DNA of 11,568 nt from the NCBI GenBank assembly GCA_900314375.1, contig OMVC01000047.1, positions 1 through 11,568 of the forward strand, given 5' to 3'. The notes beneath the pieces are model-generated. The model ran no database searches. It saw only the letters and a list, made by a program, of their open reading frames with translations, and had not been told where the DNA came from. The position numbers were made by a program, and so were the translations under genes. This document shows, piece after piece, positions 7,395-11,568 of the stretch (positions are counted from its first letter, which is position 1; the number at the start of each line of letters is the position of its first letter). The stretch is from an uncultured bacterium. Its GTDB lineage: Bacteria; Cyanobacteriota; Vampirovibrionia; Gastranaerophilales; Gastranaerophilaceae.

Positions 7395-8294
7395 GTGAAA
7401 ATTGGTACAAATTATGCATTCCCTGTGTTATCAAGCAGATTTCAACCTGTTCAAAAACGTAAAGAACAAATTGATAATATTTTAAGTTTTGAAGGTTCTA
7501 AAAAATCAGATGATGCAAAAAAATATTTAATTTATACCCCAATGATTCTCGCAACTTTAGGTTTAGGCGGATGTAAAGATTCCCGTTCTCCTGAAGATAT
7601 GCCCCAAGCACACTGGGATATGATAATTGCGCAAGAGGACAACATTGAAAAAAATGCACGTGAAATAGATTTATATGATTATGAAAAACCAATAAAAGAA
7701 GATATGGATTATGAATCAATGAAAGATACCACAGATTATAATCCTATAATCGATAAATTTATGAAAAAAGATAAATCCATTGTAAATGTTGACAAATGGG
7801 AAGATGACGATCCGGATTATGTAAATTCATACAGAATAATCGGAGCTGACGGATACAACAGAAATGGTAAAAGAGTCCGTCGAATAATAATACACGCGAA
7901 TGAACCGAGTATTTCCTGTTCAGAGCCAACTTATTGCCCGACACAAGGAATTGAAAAAATATATTATTATCCGGATAAAACAATAACAGAATATTACACA
8001 AATGATGGCAATGAAAAGCTTGAATCTACAGATATTGAATACAAAGGCTATTTTACACTTAACGGCAAAGGCGGATACCATAAAGTCGAAACCATATATG
8101 AAGAACCTTCAGAAGATGTTGCCAGAGTAGAAATCTATGAAAAAGGTGAAGTAGAATATGCGGATGGTGTTCCGTTTGCAAAAAATAAAAAATACCATAA
8201 ACAAATAATTGAATATGATGCTAACAATAAAAAAACATCTACAACAAATTACCGCCCGGATGAATACAATGAAATTGTATATTCGGAACAGTAG
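7395..8294 (+). CDS. Unknown probable lipoprotein or surface protein with an N-terminal extension
   Basis: I do not recognise this 299-residue protein. It starts at GTG 7395, 7-8 nt after AGGAG. Four parts are visible. Residues 1-41 are a polar extension containing LSFEG (30-34). Residues 42-60 read like a late signal sequence: two lysines, a hydrophobic stretch of 16 residues (44-59), and Cys60 in LGLGGCKDS, a lipobox-like site. Residues 61-140 are very acidic and probably a flexible linker. Residues 141-299 are rich in Tyr, Asn-Gly and Asp-Gly turns with alternating charged and aromatic residues, suggesting repeated beta hairpins loosely like MORN or YD-type sequences, and hold two more cysteines (175, 181). 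Export to the envelope is inferred, not shown; the extension before the hydrophobic segment is unusual for a signal peptide. It stands alone between the divergent glmU and a terminator. Confidence 0.8.
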   Translation: MKIGTNYAFPVLSSRFQPVQKRKEQIDNILSFEGSKKSDDAKKYLIYTPMILATLGLGGCKDSRSPEDMPQAHWDMIIAQEDNIEKNAREIDLYDYEKPIKEDMDYESMKDTTDYNPIIDKFMKKDKSIVNVDKWEDDDPDYVNSYRIIGADGYNRNGKRVRRIIIHANEPSISCSEPTYCPTQGIEKIYYYPDKTITEYYTNDGNEKLESTDIEYKGYFTLNGKGGYHKVETIYEEPSEDVARVEIYEKGEVEYADGVPFAKNKKYHKQIIEYDANNKKTSTTNYRPDEYNEIVYSEQ

Positions 8295-8315
8295 TAGTAT
8301 TTAGATAATAGAGAT

Positions 8316-8358
8316 ATCCGGAAAAAATATGCCATTTTAAAACAAATTTTTTCCGGAT
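8316..8358. repeat. 13-bp perfect hairpin between convergent genes
   Basis: ATCCGGAAAAAAT (8316-8328) and ATTTTTTCCGGAT (8346-8358) are perfect complements with a 17-nt loop. The A and T runs lie inside the stem, next to the loop, while CCGG closes the base. That is the opposite of a classic terminator, where the U run follows the stem. It may be a weak bidirectional terminator or an RNA 3'-end stabiliser for either converging transcript. Confidence 0.6.
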
Positions 8359-8370
8359 TTCAAACAATTT

Positions 8371-8403
8371 AAACATTCGATTAGTTCTGTCGAATGTTTT
8401 TTT
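8371..8403 (+). terminator. Intrinsic terminator of the 299-residue gene
   Basis: AAACATTCGA (8371-8380) pairs perfectly with TCGAATGTTT (8390-8399) around a 9-nt loop, and the T run extends to 8403 (seven T in all, 8397-8403). From 8381 on, the loop and right arm are also the last codons and stop of the converging flavoprotein gene. On the minus strand the stem is followed by only three U, so it should work mainly for plus-strand transcripts. Confidence 0.7.
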
Positions 8404-8977
8404 CTATGTCTTTTACCAAATTGTCGATTTTCTTTCGTGCTTTATTCAGTTCATCTTCAACCTTTGCATCAATAATATCTAAATTTTCAGCTTCTATTTT
8501 ATCAACATGCTCAATGCCATGGAATTTTTTAGCTAACGCTTTTACATATTCATAGCCGTAATCATCATCAATTTTACCGCCTGCAGTCATAATATATACG
8601 AGTCTTTTTGCCATACACAAACCTTCCGGATGACCGTTTTCATCATATTTAAATACAAGATTCGGAATATTTACTGATTCTATATAAAGCTTTAACACTG
8701 CAGGGAATGACAAATCCCAATATGGTGCAACCATTATAATCATATCGGAATTCATATAATCTTTCGCATAATAAAATACAGGATCATCAAAATTCATTTC
8801 ATTTGCCATATTTGTTCGTCTTTCAAGGGTTTCAATATCTAATGGAGGGATATTTTCTTCAGTTAATTTTATTTTTTTAACATTATGTTCACTACCCAAT
8901 TTTGATAAAAAATAATCAGCAAGACTTTTTGTTCTGGAATCTTCATATAAAGATGCATCGACATACAAAATATTCAT
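8381..8977 (-). CDS. FMN-dependent NAD(P)H quinone/azo reductase, AzoR-like flavodoxin fold
   Basis: Cytosolic flavoprotein of the flavodoxin-like fold, 198 residues, full length for the AzoR/quinone reductase group. The FMN phosphate loop is DASLYEDSRT (7-16). The flavin-binding strand and loop, APYWDLSFPAVLKLYIE (84-100), correspond to the MPMYNF...LKNYFD region of E. coli AzoR. VFKYDENGHPEGL (108-120) and the second flavin loop MTAGGK (130-135) follow. Such enzymes reduce quinones or azo compounds with two electrons; the true substrate cannot be read. The ATG at 8977 has SD AAGGAG. It lies 31 nt after the radical SAM gene on the same strand, so the two are likely co-transcribed, and it could supply reducing power or protect that enzyme. 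Its 3' end is shared with the opposing terminator. Confidence 0.88.
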   Translation of the reverse strand: MNILYVDASLYEDSRTKSLADYFLSKLGSEHNVKKIKLTEENIPPLDIETLERRTNMANEMNFDDPVFYYAKDYMNSDMIIMVAPYWDLSFPAVLKLYIESVNIPNLVFKYDENGHPEGLCMAKRLVYIMTAGGKIDDDYGYEYVKALAKKFHGIEHVDKIEAENLDIIDAKVEDELNKARKKIDNLVKDIEKNIRQN

Positions 8978-9008
8978 AATTTTCTCCTTATTTATATTTA
9001 ATTAAATA

Positions 9009-9875
9009 CTACTTATCAAAACCTTCAAAATCAATACTAAATATTCTATTTCCATATTTCAAACAAGTTTGGCAAAAATCAGTTTCAAGACTGCACTTAT
9101 CTGAATAATCCCTAAAACTGCTCCCGCATCTGCCTCGATAATCATCAGATAAGAACGGACAACTGTAAACTCCTTTTGATGTTATTACTCTTGAGGTTTC
9201 ACAATCAAGTTTTTTATAATTATTTTTAAAATTTTCGTCAAATTCTTCTTTATTATTTCTATCATACCAAGGAATTACCTGCAAATGACTGTTATCAAGC
9301 GAATAATTGACTTTGGAAAAAACCTCGCAAAATTGGTTATATAAATTTTCTTCTGATTCTTTATAATAATTTGCACAAACAATAATAGGTTCAAATCCGT
9401 ATTTTACAAGATGTTTTACGGCAAATACAGCTTGTCTGAAAGAACCGCGAGCTCGTATGTCATCATTTTTAACTTCGTTATAGTGGTCAATACTGATTTT
9501 GAAAATTATTTCATTATCGGATTCACCTTCGACTTTTTTTAAAAACCGAGCTTTTTTCTCGTTTATAAAACTTCCGTTTGTACAAATACATACACTACAA
9601 CGCTTCAAACATAATCTTAAAATTGCATTAAAATCAGGATGAGTCATAGGTTCTGCGCCGGTTAAATAAATACATTTTATATTATCTTTAGTTGTATCAT
9701 TGAGTGCATTTTTTATAATATCAATACTAATAAAATCTTCAACCTTTTTATACATAGGAAAATCGATATAACAATGCTTGCAACGCTGATTACACGATTT
9801 TGCCGTCATTTCAATGAATAAATTGTTCAATTCTTTTAAGCGAGCAACATTTGCTTGCCAAGCAGTATTCGTCAT
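9009..9875 (-). CDS. Radical SAM enzyme with C-terminal auxiliary cluster cysteines (SPASM/twitch-like)
   Basis: A 288-residue radical SAM protein of unknown substrate. Counting from the ATG at 9875, CNQRCKHC gives the cluster cysteines 28, 32 and 35. TGAEP (72-76) stands where most members have GGEP and should bind the SAM amino group. ISIDHY (128-133) is the later barrel strand. The C-terminal part has Cys239, 250, 261, 268 and 271 (spacings 10, 10, 6, 2), as in SPASM or twitch domains holding an extra Fe-S cluster. The start is chosen for SD AAGGAG 9 nt upstream; an in-frame ATG at 9908 has none. Followed by the AzoR-like gene (31 nt) and divergent from an aldolase gene, it may act in a small pathway with them. 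SPASM enzymes modify peptides or carbohydrates; no precursor peptide gene was found. Confidence 0.9.
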   Translation of the reverse strand: MTNTAWQANVARLKELNNLFIEMTAKSCNQRCKHCYIDFPMYKKVEDFISIDIIKNALNDTTKDNIKCIYLTGAEPMTHPDFNAILRLCLKRCSVCICTNGSFINEKKARFLKKVEGESDNEIIFKISIDHYNEVKNDDIRARGSFRQAVFAVKHLVKYGFEPIIVCANYYKESEENLYNQFCEVFSKVNYSLDNSHLQVIPWYDRNNKEEFDENFKNNYKKLDCETSRVITSKGVYSCPFLSDDYRGRCGSSFRDYSDKCSLETDFCQTCLKYGNRIFSIDFEGFDK

Positions 9876-9905
9876 AGTTGTAAACTCCTTCTTCTGATAT
9901 AGATT

Positions 9906-9971
9906 CATGTTAAAACGACTGTTTTTAAAATAAATTACCCTACATGGTAAAATTATACTTTCATGTTAAAA
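9906..9971 (+). promoter_or_regulatory. Three direct repeats CATG(T/G)TAAAA in the divergent spacer
   Basis: CATGTTAAAA at 9906-9915, CATGGTAAAA at 9943-9952 and CATGTTAAAA at 9962-9971; the outer two are identical over 12 nt (TTCATGTTAAAA). A weaker variant, TATGGTAAAG, covers the aldolase start codon at 9978-9987. The copies flank oppositely facing -10-like hexamers, TATACT on plus (9954-9959) and TATAAT on minus (9952-9957). The position suggests operators for one regulator of both divergent transcripts. No regulator is identified. Confidence 0.5.
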
Positions 9972-9978
9972 TTGGCTT

Positions 9979-10728
9979 ATGGTAAAGATTTTAGATACGA
10001 CTCTGCGTGATGGAGGACATCAAACAAATTGGAATTTCGAACACGAATTTGTGATGAATTATCTTGAATGTTGCAATAATTCCGGCGTAGATTTTGTTGA
10101 ACTGGGCTATCGCAATTATATTGATAAAGAAAACAAAGGCGAATTTTTTAATTGCGATATTGAATTATGTCGAAAATTTTATCAAAAAAAGAAAAATCTC
10201 AAGTTAGGCATAATGGCAGATACTTCAAGATTATCTTTAGATGATTTCACCAATTCAAAAGATGATTATGTCGATTTTATAAGACTTGCAACGCACCCTG
10301 AAAAAATAGAGCAAACTTTATATTATGCTGAAGAATTGAACTTAAGGGGATATGGAATTTTTATCCAACTGATGGAAATCCCAAACTTAAAACCGCAACA
10401 CTATGAAATACTCCAAAATTGGAAAAACAAAAATATTTTGAAAAGTTTGTATATTGCAGACACTTATGGTACAGTTCAACCGCAAGAGATAAAAATATAT
10501 TTTGATAAGTTGCGCAATATCGGATATGACAATATAAGTTTCCATGCACACAACAACACAAATAATGCACTTAATAACACCTTGAATGCAATAAATGAAG
10601 GTACTTATGCCGTAGACATCTCTTATAACGGATTAGGCGGTAACCTTGATGCAATTGCTCTATTTGAAAAACTTAATAAAAATACCGATTATTATAAAGC
10701 ACTCTCTTATTCTAAAAATTGTCTGTAA
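9979..10728 (+). CDS. DRE-TIM metal-dependent aldolase/lyase (HMGL-like), unassigned substrate
   Basis: A 249-residue TIM-barrel enzyme of the HMG-CoA lyase/isopropylmalate synthase/4-hydroxy-2-oxovalerate aldolase superfamily. LDTTLRDGG (5-13) opens the barrel with the signature Arg10-Asp11. ELGYR (41-45), ADTYG (160-164), FHAHNN (188-193, metal ligands His189 and His191) and GLGGN (218-222) follow. It ends with the barrel and has no extra domain, so it is shorter than the 2-isopropylmalate and homocitrate synthases. The LRDGG-x-x-x-NW form resembles aldolases of surface-sugar or small secondary pathways, from memory. The start at 9979 has no SD, unlike the other genes, but the conserved strand begins at residue 4, so no later start is possible. 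Its last 22 nt overlap the converging receiver gene. Confidence 0.88.
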   Translation: MVKILDTTLRDGGHQTNWNFEHEFVMNYLECCNNSGVDFVELGYRNYIDKENKGEFFNCDIELCRKFYQKKKNLKLGIMADTSRLSLDDFTNSKDDYVDFIRLATHPEKIEQTLYYAEELNLRGYGIFIQLMEIPNLKPQHYEILQNWKNKNILKSLYIADTYGTVQPQEIKIYFDKLRNIGYDNISFHAHNNTNNALNNTLNAINEGTYAVDISYNGLGGNLDAIALFEKLNKNTDYYKALSYSKNCL

Positions 10729-11090
10729 ATTTCAGAATCAGAATTTCTTACATTATATTTTGAAACATATTCCACACCATATTTTTGAGCAATCAAATTT
10801 ATTGAAGGACTGGCAGAAATTATTACAATTTTTGTGTTTTTATATTCTTTCATCATTTGAATTTGCTCAATCAGCCATTCTCCGGCAAGTTTTGGCAAAA
10901 AATTACTTTCCATTTGCATATCCGTAAATATTACATCATAAGGATTGGCAATTGATACTTCTACTTTAGATAACGCTTGCAGTGCCGAATTTGCAGTATC
11001 AATTTCCAAATTTGTTATATTCAAATATTCCAAATTATTCCTATGAAACCTAACCCATCCGGGAACATCATCTACTATTAATACTCGCAT
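10707..11090 (-). CDS. Stand-alone response-regulator receiver domain
   Basis: A 127-residue CheY-like phosphoreceiver with no output domain. The acidic pair Asp7-Asp8 (LIVDD), phospho-acceptor Asp57 (IFTDMQM), switch Ser92 (IISAS) and Lys111 (YVSKYN) are all in place. The usual proline after the lysine is replaced by tyrosine, and an insertion with residues 61-69 follows the acceptor loop. It should be phosphorylated by a histidine kinase or phosphorelay protein encoded elsewhere and act by protein contact. The ATG at 11090 has no SD and is placed just where an extended -10 box would start transcription, so the mRNA is probably leaderless. The 3' end overlaps the aldolase gene by 22 nt on the opposite strand. 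There is no adjacent kinase gene. Confidence 0.9.
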   Translation of the reverse strand: MRVLIVDDVPGWVRFHRNNLEYLNITNLEIDTANSALQALSKVEVSIANPYDVIFTDMQMESNFLPKLAGEWLIEQIQMMKEYKNTKIVIISASPSINLIAQKYGVEYVSKYNVRNSDSEIYRQFLE

Positions 11091-11096
11091 TGTATG

Positions 11097-11105
11097 ATTA
11101 TAACA
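11097..11105 (-). promoter_or_regulatory. Extended -10 promoter giving a leaderless receiver mRNA
   Basis: On the minus strand TGT plus the consensus TATAAT (11097-11102), with exactly 6 nt between the hexamer and the ATG at 11090, so transcription should begin at or within a base of the start codon. There is no good -35 and no SD, which fits an extended -10 promoter. Confidence 0.6.
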
Positions 11106-11164
11106 CGAAAATCAAACAAAATTTTCACATGTAAAACCTGTGCTATAAATAGCTTTTGCCAATT

Positions 11165-11195
11165 ATTGTAAACAATTGTTAATTTAGTATATACT
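11165..11195 (+). promoter_or_regulatory. Promoter of the last gene with nested inverted repeats
   Basis: -35 TTGTAA (11166-11171), 18-nt spacer, -10 TATACT (11190-11195). Two inverted repeats overlap the -35 and spacer: ATTGT-AA-ACAAT (11165-11176) and the 10-bp palindrome AACAATTGTT (11171-11180). A repressor or activator bound here would control the promoter. The predicted leader is about 84 nt and carries two AAGGGG stretches (near 11249 and 11273); the second is the SD of the gene. Confidence 0.5.
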
Positions 11196-11285
11196 CCGTA
11201 AATACACAAAGTAAATTCTAAAAAAACAAAATACTTTATAAAAACATAAGGGGATATTACACAATTTAAAAAGGGGAAAATTAAG

Positions 11286-11568
11286 ATGAGTAACATTAGA
11301 ATCAGCCGCCCTGCGGCACAAAATCCGACTGGCTTAACACCTGTAGCAGGCTACAACAAACCTGCAACAAACACTATTGGTGATTTTGCAAGAAAACAAG
11401 GTATTACATTCACCGGACAACAAGATGCATTAGGTAAATTAGAACAAAGTTTAGCTAAAAATAAAGAATTAGCAGAAAAATTTAAAGGTACACGATACGA
11501 AAAAGTTTACCGCGCACAAGTTGACAAATTAGAAAAACAACTTGCTCAACAAGCAGGAACAGCAGTAC
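11286..11568 (+). CDS. Unknown protein, N-terminal 94 residues only
   Basis: Starts at ATG 11286 after AAGGGG and stays open to the right edge. I do not recognise it. Residues 1-38 are polar and rich in Asn, Pro and Ala with no hydrophobic signal; ITFTG stands at 40-44, similar in form and distance from the start to LSFEG in the protein at 7395. Residues 46-90 form a strongly helical, probably coiled-coil stretch with repeated leucines and lysines (LGKLEQSLAKNKELAEKFKG, then VDKLEKQLAQQ). The codons include several G+C-rich ones (CGC, CCG, GCG) and the promoter is good, so it may be well expressed. Its full length and role lie outside the window. Confidence 0.8.
   Translation, partial: MSNIRISRPAAQNPTGLTPVAGYNKPATNTIGDFARKQGITFTGQQDALGKLEQSLAKNKELAEKFKGTRYEKVYRAQVDKLEKQLAQQAGTAV

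Noticed and set aside
7498..8001. Minus-strand frames under the 299-residue gene
   Set aside because: No ribosome sites, and they are fully covered by a longer frame with a strong ribosome site and terminator.
9009..9875. Peptide-modifying (RiPP) cluster around the radical SAM gene
   Set aside because: The spacers on both sides are 31 and 103 nt and hold no short frame with a ribosome site that could be a precursor peptide.
10646..10927. Plus-strand frame overlapping the aldolase end and receiver gene
   Set aside because: Antisense of the receiver gene, whose Asp, Ser and Lys residues are clearly kept in the other strand.
11078..11296. 72-residue minus-strand frame across the receiver/last-gene spacer
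   Set aside because: It covers two good promoters, is hydrophobic only because the spacer is AT-rich, and has no ribosome site.

Overview
The window is AT-rich bacterial chromosome (by eye roughly one third G+C) with tightly packed genes, mostly short spacers and good Shine-Dalgarno (SD) sites. It holds 14 protein-coding genes, two of them cut by the window edges (gpsA at the left, an unknown gene at the right). I see no rRNA, tRNA, insertion sequence, phage gene or CRISPR array, and no gene-free stretch longer than about 195 bases. The mix suggests an anaerobic fermenter: a complete HydG for [FeFe]-hydrogenase maturation, peptidoglycan precursor and recycling genes, and unknown proteins with an unusual N-terminal 'S/T-F-x-G' signature. 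From memory, that signature recalls the non-photosynthetic cyanobacterial relatives of animal guts (Gastranaerophilales/Melainabacteria). This assignment is an inference and untested here.

Left block (1-7267, all minus strand). Read in the direction of transcription: glmU (UDP-GlcNAc synthesis), hydG (CO/cyanide ligands of the hydrogenase H-cluster), a membrane-anchored thioredoxin-like protein, a CcdA-type membrane thiol transporter, ribH (riboflavin), murQ (MurNAc-6-phosphate recycling), an unknown 172-residue protein, and gpsA (glycerol-3-phosphate for phospholipids). The thioredoxin and ccdA genes are 2 nt apart and clearly form one reductant-export unit. They lie 72 nt downstream of hydG and may be co-transcribed with it. 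ribH and murQ have credible promoters of their own, so the block is probably several short transcripts.

Middle (7268-8403). A plus-strand gene diverges from glmU. It encodes an unknown 299-residue protein with an N-terminal extension, a lipobox-like cysteine at residue 60 and tyrosine-rich beta-strand-like sequence. It ends at two hairpins, the second a standard intrinsic terminator whose 3' half lies inside the last codons of the converging flavoprotein gene.

Right block (8381-11568). A radical SAM enzyme and an AzoR-like flavoprotein form a minus-strand pair. It diverges from a DRE-TIM aldolase/lyase gene across a 103-nt spacer with three copies of CATG(T/G)TAAAA. The aldolase gene converges on, and overlaps by 22 nt, a stand-alone receiver-domain gene that appears to be transcribed as a leaderless mRNA. 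The last gene, cut off at the right, has its own promoter with nested inverted repeats.

The best candidates for something new are the radical SAM/flavoprotein/aldolase locus with its repeated operator-like motif, and the shared N-terminal tag on two unrelated unknown proteins. Neither is proven from sequence alone.
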